This document shows positions 33,957 to 44,137 of a stretch of DNA of 64,000 nt, piece by piece. Under the pieces are notes generated by a model. The model was given only the letters and a program-made list of their open reading frames with translations, searched no databases and had not been told where the DNA came from. The position numbers were made by a program, and so were the translations under genes. Position 1 is the first letter of the stretch; every line of letters starts with the position of its first letter. The stretch covers positions 78,532 to 142,531 of the forward strand of contig ML977040.1 of the NCBI GenBank assembly GCA_010015675.1, in the 5' to 3' direction. Source of the DNA: Byssothecium circinans. Lineage: Eukaryota > Ascomycota > Dothideomycetes > Pleosporales > Massarinaceae.

Positions 33957-36860
33957 ATGGCTTACTCCGACTACGACAACTACAACCACCGCTCGCGCCA
34001 CGATTCCTACTACTCGACGTCGCGAGACACAGATGCATACTCACGTATAGCTGCCGATAAACCCCCAGCCATGCGATACAGCCAGCCCGCATCCTCATAC
34101 TCGTCGTCCTACCACCATTCATACGAGCCCCGCTACGAGCATACGCTGCCCTCACGACCCTCTGCGCGAGAAACATATCGCCCGAGAGCCCACGACCGAT
34201 GGCCACCCAGCCCGAAGGTCGAAGACGAGGCCGCGTCGCTTGCAAGGGAAACTCCATCCTCGGCGGGGTCGAAGGTGGAGGAAGTCGGTGAAGCCAAATC
34301 GCGGGGCACTGTCGATCAATACCCCATCATCGAGGAGCTTGATCGGCCACCATACATAACCGACAACGATGAGCGCCGATATGTGCTCGTCTCGGATCCT
34401 GGTGCAGATGACGACCAGCATGCAAGCGGGCGGAGACGAAAGAGCTTTGCGGAACGAGGGAACATGCCCTATCTCAAGACAGACGTGAATGACCCGCCTG
34501 TGTTCACTGAGCGCACTTCTACGCCATATGCATATACAAAACCGCAGAAAGAGTCACTGGCTCCGTCACCTAAGGAGTACTATCTTTCGCCAGAGAGCAT
34601 TACACCTTCGACGTCGAGCGTTCCAAGATCAGTTCCGAGTCGGGATGCTAGGAATGCACGGGATCAGAATGCTAGGCCGGAGAGGAGACCATCACCATCC
34701 GCCCGTCATGATTCTTATACAAAGTCTCCGACTACTCGGGCGCCTAGGAACAACGTGTCTGAGGATTCGGACAGAGACCGGGATGCCTCCTACCTTCGTA
34801 CTGAACCACGCAGGTCAGGACAATATAGCTTCGTGAAGAGTGACCTGCAGAAGGAAGATTTGAGGACGAACGTTGTGGATAATCAAGCGAAACCTGAGCG
34901 AAGGAAGCATCGCGATGCAGCTCCGTCGTCTTCGGTCAACCGAGAGTCGTATAGTTCGGGGAGCAATACTTCGTCGGCGTCTTCTAAGCATCCCACTCCC
35001 CAGACGCAGTCTCCACGATCATCCTCATCTTCCCTCAATGGCGAGTCGCGGAAGCAGAAGCCGACACCAGTTGAGACAGGCTACCCAAAGAGCTCTAAAT
35101 ACCCCGACACGTACTCATCATCACCTCGTCCGAGCTCACCGTCCTATCGCGAACGATCGTCTCCTCCACGCTCACCGAGGCTACCACCACGACCGTCTTC
35201 CCCTGCAACAACAGCCCGCCCATTATCCAGAAATGGCCACCGACCTGTTTCTCCTCTATCTTATCCGTCCACAATCCCGCGGTCAACCCCACAAGCAACC
35301 TTTACAGACTCAAACTGGCACGGGGCATATCCGCCTGCTACCGAGCGATCACGACCTATTTCACGCCATGGAAGGTACGAGTCGATGCCCGTGCCAATGC
35401 CTCACATAAATGTGAAAAGTCCGTCACCTTCGAGATTACCGCAGCCCACGAGCAATCCGCTTCCCTATCCGGTAGACGATCGACCCACTGAGGCCTTCAT
35501 GCCTCCGGAAGAGAACTATCAATATGATCACTCTTCGACTCCTACATACTCTTCACCTAGGGTACCGTATCCTGAGACTTCAATACCAGGATCGCCCCGA
35601 TTGTCTGCTTTCCGCCCTCCGCCACTGAGCCGCCACAATTCGAATGCTGATGAGGCACCACGGTCCCCGCGAGTACGATCTAATAGCATGCGATCACAGT
35701 CTAGCCAGGATGGACGTCGAGAGCGAAGAACTGCTGCTCCACTAAGTGATGTTAGACCTATGCCATCGTGTCCGCGCAGTGAACCATCTGCGAAGTACAA
35801 CGACTGGTACAACATGGACAATTGCCACAACTTCGACATCTGCCCAAGCTGCTATGATGGCGTCTTCGCCGACACGCCCTTCGCAGTCTACTTTTCTCAA
35901 TCGCGACGATACGAGCGACCCAAAGAGCGATTCTGTGACTTCAGCAGCCCATGGATACGCTTAGCATGGCTTCTCACGATGAAGCAACGTCGGCAAACAC
36001 CAGACCTACTCTACGCCCTCGCCAACGTCGCCGAAACCGAGCGACCCTGCCCTGGCGACCATGAGCTCAGCTCCGACCACATTCATTGGTACGGTATTCC
36101 TGACCAACGCGACGGTATCCATGTCGCCAACTTCGCCGTATGTCCCTACGACCTAAAAATGATCGAGATCCTCTTCCCCAGCATCCGCGGCTACTTGACC
36201 CGTCTCCCACCAAGCAGCTCTTACGCACCATCTATATCCTGCACGTGCAGTCTACGCGTCAACTCCCGGCGATTCGCAAAATACCTCGACCTCCTCGTCG
36301 AGCTCGACGCCGAAGCCGAGCTCCTAGGCCAACGACCCAACATCAACCGCTTCGTGCAGCTCGCGCGCGAAAACGCCTTCAAGAACGAGTGCCAGCGAGA
36401 CAAAGCTCTCTTCGGCAAACCGTGGCACTTTATACCCCAACTCCCAGACTTCACAGTCTGCCAGGAATGCTTCGACGAGATCATTTGGCCCGCTATATCG
36501 TCTTCCCCAACTACAACATCTCTCTCCTCGCCTTACATGACCAACAACTCACTACTCCCGCTTCCTAAACTCTTCAACCGCACTATCCAACCCGTGCCCA
36601 CCGAGGACCCGGAAATAGGATCGTCGTGCTGTCTGTACAGTGCGCGGATGCGGAATGTGTGGGAGCGTGCTGTCAAGGACAATGACTTTACGTATTTGAA
36701 GCGGAAGGTTGGGGAGAGGAAGGTGGTGGAGGGAAAGTTGGCGAGGGAGCGGAGGGGATTGATTGCTTGGATGGGCGGGTTGGAGAGGGGGAGCAGTCAG
36801 TGGGAGAGGGGGAAGTTGGAGCTTAAGGGTATTGAGGGGGAGTGGAGGGAATGGGAGTAG
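33957..36860 (+). CDS. Uncharacterised fungal protein: long disordered N-terminus and C-terminal Cys-cluster domain
   Basis: An intronless gene of 967 residues. The ATG at 33957 starts MAYSDYDNYNHRSRHDSYY. Residues 1-600 are low complexity, rich in Ser, Pro, Arg and Tyr (for example RSSPPRSPRLPPRPSSPATT), and likely disordered and phosphorylated. From about residue 615 a conserved-looking region begins with C623/C629/C632 (CHNFDICPSCYDG), continues with LAWLLTMKQRRQTPDLLYAL, a C762-T-C764 pair and C835-QE-C838, so three Cys pairs or triplets could bind zinc. A terminal helix is charged (KRKVGERKVVEGKLARERRG). I know of similar uncharacterised proteins in ascomycetes but no function. No nuclear, membrane or enzymatic motif is certain. 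Confidence 0.8.
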   Translation: MAYSDYDNYNHRSRHDSYYSTSRDTDAYSRIAADKPPAMRYSQPASSYSSSYHHSYEPRYEHTLPSRPSARETYRPRAHDRWPPSPKVEDEAASLARETPSSAGSKVEEVGEAKSRGTVDQYPIIEELDRPPYITDNDERRYVLVSDPGADDDQHASGRRRKSFAERGNMPYLKTDVNDPPVFTERTSTPYAYTKPQKESLAPSPKEYYLSPESITPSTSSVPRSVPSRDARNARDQNARPERRPSPSARHDSYTKSPTTRAPRNNVSEDSDRDRDASYLRTEPRRSGQYSFVKSDLQKEDLRTNVVDNQAKPERRKHRDAAPSSSVNRESYSSGSNTSSASSKHPTPQTQSPRSSSSSLNGESRKQKPTPVETGYPKSSKYPDTYSSSPRPSSPSYRERSSPPRSPRLPPRPSSPATTARPLSRNGHRPVSPLSYPSTIPRSTPQATFTDSNWHGAYPPATERSRPISRHGRYESMPVPMPHINVKSPSPSRLPQPTSNPLPYPVDDRPTEAFMPPEENYQYDHSSTPTYSSPRVPYPETSIPGSPRLSAFRPPPLSRHNSNADEAPRSPRVRSNSMRSQSSQDGRRERRTAAPLSDVRPMPSCPRSEPSAKYNDWYNMDNCHNFDICPSCYDGVFADTPFAVYFSQSRRYERPKERFCDFSSPWIRLAWLLTMKQRRQTPDLLYALANVAETERPCPGDHELSSDHIHWYGIPDQRDGIHVANFAVCPYDLKMIEILFPSIRGYLTRLPPSSSYAPSISCTCSLRVNSRRFAKYLDLLVELDAEAELLGQRPNINRFVQLARENAFKNECQRDKALFGKPWHFIPQLPDFTVCQECFDEIIWPAISSSPTTTSLSSPYMTNNSLLPLPKLFNRTIQPVPTEDPEIGSSCCLYSARMRNVWERAVKDNDFTYLKRKVGERKVVEGKLARERRGLIAWMGGLERGSSQWERGKLELKGIEGEWREWE

Positions 36861-37604
36861 ATGTGGGGAAAAAACAGTATTTGAGTGAATAGTGAGATTT
36901 GGATGTCGGATGTCGGATGCGGATATATGATCATGAATGATATTCTTAATGAATTGCGGTGCCTTGTTCTATGTGCGGTCAGAAGAAGTTCCTGGCTTGA
37001 GAGTCTGACTGCTGTATCCAAATTTCTTTTCCTGGAAGACGTGTCTTATCCAAGTCTTGTTGGGGAAAGCGTGGCTTTCCGCCAAAGCAATCGCCCACGA
37101 TGGTTGGATCTGTATAGGCAGCCTTCGGCTGCAACCTGAATCGATAACTCTTATACTACTTTTACCACTTCAATAAGTCCTACCATCAGAAGAAGACAGT
37201 CATCAGTCAGCATTGTCATGGATCGTTACCGTACAAGTGCGCCTAATTTTCACGCCCTGTTGCTTTCATCATGATCATTATCTCAAGCGAATCATTATAC
37301 ATAAGGGAGGTATGGCCATTGTTCTATACTAGTACATGAAAGACTGGTGAGGGAAGTATGCTCATCAACACCCAGTCGCATTCTTGCCCAGCCTCACGAC
37401 CCAGTCCCAGGCCTTCCTTCCCGACTCGCTATGCCCTTGAAACATGTTTGGGAAGTTCCATGTCTGCTCGCCACAGGTGACTGCATCCTCCGAGGAACCG
37501 GGGATAACATTCTACCGACGACCGACACCACAAATGTCATGAAAAGGGCATCCAAGCCACCACCGCCGCAACGCCGAATTCACGCCACAAGCCCGCAAGT
37601 AGAT
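36861..37604. other. Convergent intergenic stretch
   Basis: 3' flanks of two convergent genes; ATGCGGATAT-type short repeats near 36905-36925, otherwise nothing supportable. Confidence 0.4.
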
Positions 37605-40600
37605 TCATCCTTTGTCCTTGGGTCCAAGCGACGGCTTTCCAGCTTTCTTCGACAGAGGCAGTTGTGTCACCAGGTTGATGATCTTTTGACGAGTCTCTTG
37701 ACTCTCCCTCATATACGCGTCGATGGATTCAAAAAGGCTGCTGGGAAGCTCCTGAGTCCGTTAGACCTGCCCCGACCATACTATGAAAGGGCCTCACGCA
37801 CCTTGGACTTCGATTCGGCTTTCGCAGTCTTGGGTGACGATTCAGTTTCCGCAGTCTTGTTCTTCGATTTGATGTCCTCGATGTAGTTGATTTGGGCGGC
37901 AAAGGGATCGCCGGTGCTCGAGTTGTCAGCTTGCTGGGTCGCGGCTTCAAGGTCAGCGACAGCGTCGGGCTTTTGAGGCGAGGTTGCTGAGGATTCTTCG
38001 TCAACACCAGAGGACTTCTTGTTCTTGTTTTTGTTCTTGTTCTTGTTTCTGTGCTTGTTTTTCTTCTTAGGCACATCCTCTGAGGTTGTCCCGGTCGGGT
38101 GGGGAGGAGGCGGCATTGCTTCCGCAGTCGGGATCGGACTACCTGGAGACGGCATTGCTACTGCGGCCGGGGTCGGGCTACCTGGAGTCGGCATTGCTGC
38201 TGTGGTCGGTGTCGGCATCGGTGTAAACCATTCAGTGGTTGCAGTCCCTGGAATCGACTTCGGGCTCGTAGCTCGTAGTGTTGGTGAGCTGGTAACAGAT
38301 GGCGAATGTTGTTGAACGAATGTCTGAGCAGGGTCTGATGAGTCAGTACTGAGGGCCTATCACACTGGGATGATTACTCACCTTGATCATGTGTAGACGC
38401 CTCAGGACCATGGTTCATCACCCCTGTCGGGCTAGCACTCGTCGACGAACCAGACATTGTGGCAGAGCCGTTATCTCCCGGAGACGTTGACGGTACAGGC
38501 AAATTACTCTTCCTGACTGGCCCGATGACTGGGACAGCAATTTTGCTAATATGGTGTGATTTCCTTTTTGGCGTCTGTTGCAAGTTGTCGTTCGTCGTCT
38601 GGGCCAGATCTTGAGACATAGGCACGGCGGTAACACCAGCTGCAGTTGATGATGTGCGGTCTGGTACTGTGTGCGTCTGGCGCGGAGGGTTGCTATCGAA
38701 AGTACCCGATGAGGTACCCCCAGATACGATGCCACCAACAGTCGGAGACTTGGTGCGCTGGACCACCGTTGTTTGTTGAGCTTTCATTTCTGAGTATGGT
38801 ACATGATACGTGGAGGGACGGGGGAACTTACCTTCAGCCTCATCAACACTCTCATTCGATTTGGTCTCAGTCTGCGCAATGCTGTCTTCAACCTTGGATT
38901 TAAGAGCCGAGCCTTCGGACTTGCTGTTGGTTGCGCTTCCAGATCTCGTCGCTGGTGCCACCTCCTTTTCAACCTTGATCTTCTCCTTCTTCTTTTCCTT
39001 CTTCTTCGCCTGTTTCTCCTTCTGCTTTTGAGCTTTGCTAGGCTTCGCAAAAGGGTTCAAGGATTGTGTCTGTTTGGCGCCTGGTTTCTTGCCTGCCTGC
39101 GAAGTCGACTGATTGGGATCAGGCAGTATGATTTTTGCCTGGGGATCGTCCGGCTTTGCTTCAATCGGCGTGAAAGGGGGCATCGTGTCTATCTGAGGTT
39201 CTTCGCTCTTGATAGGGATTGGTGTCGTTATATCATCGTTTGTAGCGGCCGTAGACTCATCTTGGGCCTCTTGCGCTGAATGAAAGCTGAGATCATGCTT
39301 CTGGTCATCGTCAGAAGACGTCTCGTCTTGCATTCGAGGACTCTTCGCGCTGACCGTTGCACCGTCATCTTTATTCTGGTATGCCTTTGTCTTCTCTGGT
39401 GTCTTTGTTGACAGCGATGGGGCGGCGATCAAATTTGGCGACTCGGTCAATGGCGGAATAGAAAGAGGGACAGGTTCAATAGAAGCAGCTGCAGCAAGGC
39501 TCTGGCTAGAAGGGCTAGACTTCGAAGGTGGACTGAGAGCTGGAGATTCAGCCAAATCAGCCACATCCTCGGTGATGGAATGTTCGGAGACAGGTGAAAG
39601 GGGAGCGGCTAAATCTGCTGCAACTTCTTGCGTAAGCACATGTACTGTCGATGTATCCAACCCTTGACCAGCCGAAATAGTCGCCTCCTCGACTTCTGAA
39701 TGCTCTTTGGGTTGTTGTGATCCCTTGACAACAGGCTCCGATGGAAGCTCAGCAATGATGGGCTGCTGATCAACACCTCCAGCCTCATTCAAAGCCTTCG
39801 CTTCCTGGACAAACGGGTCTTCTTGGACCACCTTGATTAGGTTTGTAGTCATCTCCGATTTGCTCTCCACCTCCCGCTTTTCATCCAAGTTCCCCTGATC
39901 GACAGGCAGATCCCTCGTCGTCGATTTCCGCTCACGAGGACTACCCTTTGTCAAAGGGTAGCTCTGTTGCGAATGTCGGTTCTTCTGTAGGTCGCTCCTA
40001 GCGTCCTGTGGAGAATATTGAGGACGATCAGCTACCTCACCAAGTCCTACAGTACTATTCGTCGTGATGAGCGGGGCTGGTCGGCCGTCGCGCTGCGGCC
40101 CCTGCGCAGGGAAGGGAACGTCCACGACCCTATAATAGCAATAAGGGACACTAATCGCAAGAGTCTTGCCGCGCAATTCGAACTTGCTCACGTTCGGTAG
40201 GCACTTCCTCGCTTCGTTCGGGGAGTTGAAAAACACAAAGGCATGCGTGAAGTAGTCCATGCCAGGATTCATCTTCATTTCTACTCTCGAGACACCGGCC
40301 TTAGCTTGGAAAACTGCCAACAACTCTGGCTCTGAAACGTTGTTGGGCAGGTTAGTAACGTATAGTTTCCGGACACTCTCGTTCTTCGGCGCAATTGATT
40401 GAGCGTCACAACCAGATTCTTTGTCATTGACGACAGACTCGTTGGCTGGACCGTAACCAAAGCTAGGTCGCTCTGAATAGTAGCCGCTGCTAGATCTCGG
40501 CCCATCATCTCGATCGTAATTGTTCGAGCCATAGCGGCCATTAGAGTACTTACGAGGGCGATTGGAGGAGCCTGAGAAGCTGTTGCGGCCGCCTTTCCTG

Positions 40601-42222
40601 ATGTTCGGTATTTGCGTGAAACGTTTAGACTGCTCTGGTCTATCTCCGAAAGGGTCGAACAGCCTGCTGGCTGGATTGCTCGCCATGCTCCCTCGGCGCT
40701 CGACAATGCCGCGCTGTTCCATGCCTCGGCCAAGTGGGTGCTGCATGCCGTTCGTCATGTCACCGAATGGCATAACTCGCGGAACTGGTCCATTTGGTCC
40801 ATACATCGGATACGGTGGCTCCATCAAAGGCGGTCCAAATTGTGTGGGCTGCGGCGGTATGATCCCATGGGGTATCATGTGGGGAGGCACTATCTGGCTG
40901 TGATACATGTTGGGAGAACCCATCGGAGACATGTTGTTCATGAATCCTGGAGCCGCAGACATATTCGAGGGATGACGGGTAGGCTGCCTGTGCATGGTCG
41001 CACCCGACGGCTGCCGCATAGATTGGTCAGACGGTATGCGCACGTTATCACCCCATCCATAGCCTTGTGGATGATGGCTGTATGCGGCCGACCCCGAATC
41101 TTGACGATTAAACCTGTTCTTCGGGTTGCGAAGCTGTCCGTTGGGATGGGGAGGCGCCATAGAGATGGGAGCGGGGATAGGATCGCCAAACGGAAGTCGT
41201 CCAGGCTGATTTGGATAGGAGTTGAAAGGACGCATTGGTTCGAAGGGCATTACATGGGTGGGAAGGCTAGTGACTCCGGCTGGTGGGTGCAGAACCTGAG
41301 AGCTAGTTGCTGCCGGCACCATAGGCGGCGAGGTATGCGCCTCGTCTGTGCAGTATGTGAGCATTTGTACAAGCCCGTCAAGGAATGCGCAAGCAGGCTT
41401 ACGTGGCCGGCTGGCGGACATAGCGCTGGGTCCAGATTGTTGCACGTTGTTAGCCTCGTCGATGTTGGTATCGTTCTTCTTCATCTGGTCAGAAACAGCC
41501 TTCATGCAGACGCGCATGGATTGACCGACGTGCCATAGGAACTCGGGGGGGTATTCGGAAGTCTCGCCATCGGTGAAGAACTTGTCGACAATAGCCAACG
41601 GGTTGTCGATGTCGTACAAACCCTCTAGGCTACCGCCAATCATGTCGAGCTTCTCTGGGTGCTGTCTCGCCCACTGAGACGCGTACTGGTTCACACGGAA
41701 CATATTGTCCCTAGTAATGAAGCCCAGCGTCTCCTCGACGAATCCGGTGCTCTGCAAATGGATTTCGAGAGGGTCCCAGAGATCATGGATAGACCAGTCT
41801 TTGTCAGGGAAGAAACGATGGTAGTAGTGCGGATACTTGTTGCGCCACATGTGCGCATATAGAACCACGCTGAAGACGTAATCTCCCCCATGAGCGATCT
41901 GAGGTGGAAGAATTGGGCCTTCGAGCGGACGGGCAGGCATACGGCCATCGTCCGTCGAGAAGATGGCAGCTCCCGACCGTGGCTGGCCCTTCATGCCGGG
42001 CATCCCAACCAACGTAGACGGGCGAGGCGCCATGACGACAACGGTCGCGTCCGAGGCAGGAGAGGCGGCTTGTGTGGTGTCGACAACAGTGGCATCCGAG
42101 GCAGGCGAGGTGGCTTGCATGGAGTTGCTGTTGGGGATGCCCTCAAGGGAAGCCGGTGCTGACTGCGCCGTCGCCGTCGTGTCTGGCTTCGGGGTGGTCG
42201 GTGGAGAATTGGTGTCGACCAT
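37605..42222 (-). CDS. Large RRM-domain RNA-binding protein
   Basis: Exons 42222-38382, 38334-37802 and 37751-37605 (4521 bases, 1506 residues). The start is chosen for its CACCATGG context; the frame upstream has no ATG. Residues about 130-240 form a folded region (FSVVLYAHMWRNKYPHYYHR). An RRM lies near residues 612-690: RNP2-like KLYVTNLP and RNP1-like HAFVFFNS, with KFELRGKTLAISVPY at the end. The remainder is disordered, with Lys-rich (KEKQAKKKEKKKEKIKVEK) and Asn/Lys repeat tracts. The C-terminus is SSLFESIDAYMRESQETRQK. Two stretches inside exon 1, 41402-41346 and 38831-38790, have full donor and acceptor consensus, are 57 and 42 bases and stop-free, and may be introns. Target RNA unknown. 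Confidence 0.85.
38114..38191 (-). repeat. 39-bp tandem repeat inside the RRM gene
   Basis: Two complete 39-base units (38114-38152, 38153-38191) and a partial third; they encode 13-residue Pro-rich units of the form AMPTPGSPTPAAV. Units differ by a few substitutions. Confidence 0.7.
42038..42117 (-). repeat. 45-bp imperfect tandem duplication near the start of the RRM gene
   Basis: The segments beginning at 42038 and 42083 match over about 35 bases and encode a repeated ASPASDATVV segment. Confidence 0.6.
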
Positions 42223-42934
42223 GGTGAAGACGTCACAAGTTGAACTTTCTCGACGAGAGCGCAAGACGGCAATTGAGGAAATAACAGACTACGATCAAGG
42301 AAAGAGCAGGACAGCAGATGCCGTAAAGAGTGGAGAGAAGGTCGTGGCGGGGCAGAAGAGAGGGAGCGAGGAAGGTGGAGGTGGAGGTGAGGGTGACTGG
42401 ACTGTGTTTACACGTGGGAGTGAAAGGGCAGGAGCTCGGCTTGGCGTTCTGTTGCTGCCGTGGTGAAGCAGACTGATGACGACCCACAGTCACCTGGTTC
42501 TATGTCCAAAACCCGTCAACCCTGTATAAAGCTCACTCCGTCTCTTATGTATCGGGCCTGGTGACACGCTTGATATACGAACAAACATGATTGACACGAA
42601 GACAAGTATGAGATGGAAGAGTTGACAAAGGATGGAAGCCTACCGCTGTCTCGCGAGGGTGAGAGTCGGTTCTGTCCATGGACAAGCCCCGCACTGCACG
42701 CCACTGCATTCACTGTTTCCTCACTCTTGACTATTTGAGAAGTTGGTTCAGATTGGAGAGTTTGGCCAACATCCCTTCAAGCCTGCAGCTACCCGTCGCT
42801 TGTGCATCTGTTATTTACCTGGCCGCCATGTCGGAAAGTCAAGGAGAGAGGTAGAATTTACTGCGCTCCTAGCACACGCTCCACAAACAATTAACCACGT
42901 CTACGCTGACATACACGGGTTGCCTTCCCACGGC
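42223..42934. promoter_or_regulatory. Upstream region of the RRM gene and Fmp46 3' flank
   Basis: Purine-rich on the plus strand near 42300-42400 (pyrimidine-rich leader for the minus-strand gene). No coding frame supported. Confidence 0.4.
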
Positions 42935-43541
42935 TTATGCCTTGTCAATCTCCTTGGGGATAGAGCGTAGCAGTGACAGGATCTCCGACTCATTCTCGCC
43001 GGCCACTACCATAGTTAGCCATGACCAGGCATCGTTTCAAAACGGACATGTCTGCTTACCGGCCTTGCCCTGGTTCCAGTCCACCACCTGCCGCAGTCAG
43101 CTTGTGTCTTCCAACGTTCACCATCCACACTCACCAGAGGCCGCGCGAACGACTCCCCATCCGCCTTCAGTCGCCTGATCGCATCCGCCTCATCCTGTGC
43201 TCCTGATATAATCTTTCCCGCTGCACTCGGTCCACCTAGATAGTCAAGGATCGTCTTCAGCTGGTCGCCGGTGGGTGGAGCTTCGGTCACGTCGAGATCG
43301 AACTCCAAGCGCTCCTCCTTATTCTGCGAATGGTGTGAGCTCGCCTGGTCTTCAGTTGCATGGGCCACGCTCTGGGCGTTTGCCTGCTTGAGTAGGGTGA
43401 GGACGCGGGTCGATGCGGTGCTTGACGGCTTGTGGAAGAGGGTTACGACGTTCTTCGCACCATGCTGTAGACACCGTTAGTGCATGTCGATGGGAACCCA
43501 AATGAATATGTACTAACCTCGCCAAAGATTCGCTTGAACAT
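42935..43541 (-). CDS. FMP46: Fmp46-like mitochondrial thioredoxin-fold protein (DUF1687)
   Basis: Four exons, 43541-43518, 43464-43135, 43087-43060 and 43005-42935, give 150 residues. The family start is recognisable: MFKRIFGE joined to HGAKNVVTLFHKPSSTASTR, the first strand and helix of a thioredoxin-like fold; EFDLDVTEAPPTGDQLKTIL follows, and the C-terminal part is VVDWNQGKAVAGENESEI. Yeast Fmp46 is a mitochondrial protein listed as a putative redox protein. No cysteine occurs in the translated model, so a thiol-based role is not supported in this species. Each short exon keeps phase and completes conserved sequence. No strong mitochondrial presequence is separable from the basic start MFKRIF. 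Confidence 0.87.
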
Positions 43542-44137
43542 GTTTGCAATCGAAAATGTTGTGGGCTTCTGTGGGTATTGTTGTGCCGGTTCGATTGAAG
43601 CTGGAGCCGAGCTGCCTGAGCTCCAGACGAGATGAGGTTCGATGCAGCACTGGTGGTGACGTATGCTTATGTAATGCGTACTTTCCCTTTCTTTACGCCG
43701 ACAATCTCATTCCGTCTTGTCCCACATTACATACCCATTGGCAATTGTAACCGCGAACGATGCAACTTTCTCACAGAAATAGAATCAATTCTAGTCTTAT
43801 CTTTTCAATCTCCTATACATGCTCTGTTGGGCCACCACATCTGGCATGGTATCAACACACGCAGAAGGCTCAACCTTCGGATTCTCATTCGAGTCTACGA
43901 GCACCTGTACGAAGCATTGTGTTGTAAATGGTTACGACTGCGCATCTGGCTTCAACGCTGAGCGCGGCAGTGCAGCTTTTACCGCCCCCACACCTGCAGC
44001 CTTTCCTCAGCCCCTGCAAACTGTGAGGCTTGGACCATGCCTGCAGATGGCTCACTGACTCACTTCACTCTCTCTGCACCTAACCTCAGGAGTGCCCGCC
44101 TTTGTAACTCCGGTCGATTTGGACATGCCTACCTACC
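43542..44137. promoter_or_regulatory. Divergent promoter region, Fmp46 / kinase-RhoGAP gene
   Basis: 596 bases between head-to-head starts; a C/T-rich leader precedes the kinase ATG. No TATA box or repeat identified. Confidence 0.45.

Noticed and set aside
37347..37886. 179-codon plus-strand frame
   Set aside because: It overlaps the last exons of the minus-strand RRM gene, whose C-terminus joins cleanly across splice sites; the plus-strand translation has no protein-like features.
38803..39279. Leu/Phe-rich plus-strand frame resembling a membrane protein
   Set aside because: It is the antisense of Lys/Glu-rich codons of the RRM gene, which automatically gives Leu/Phe runs.
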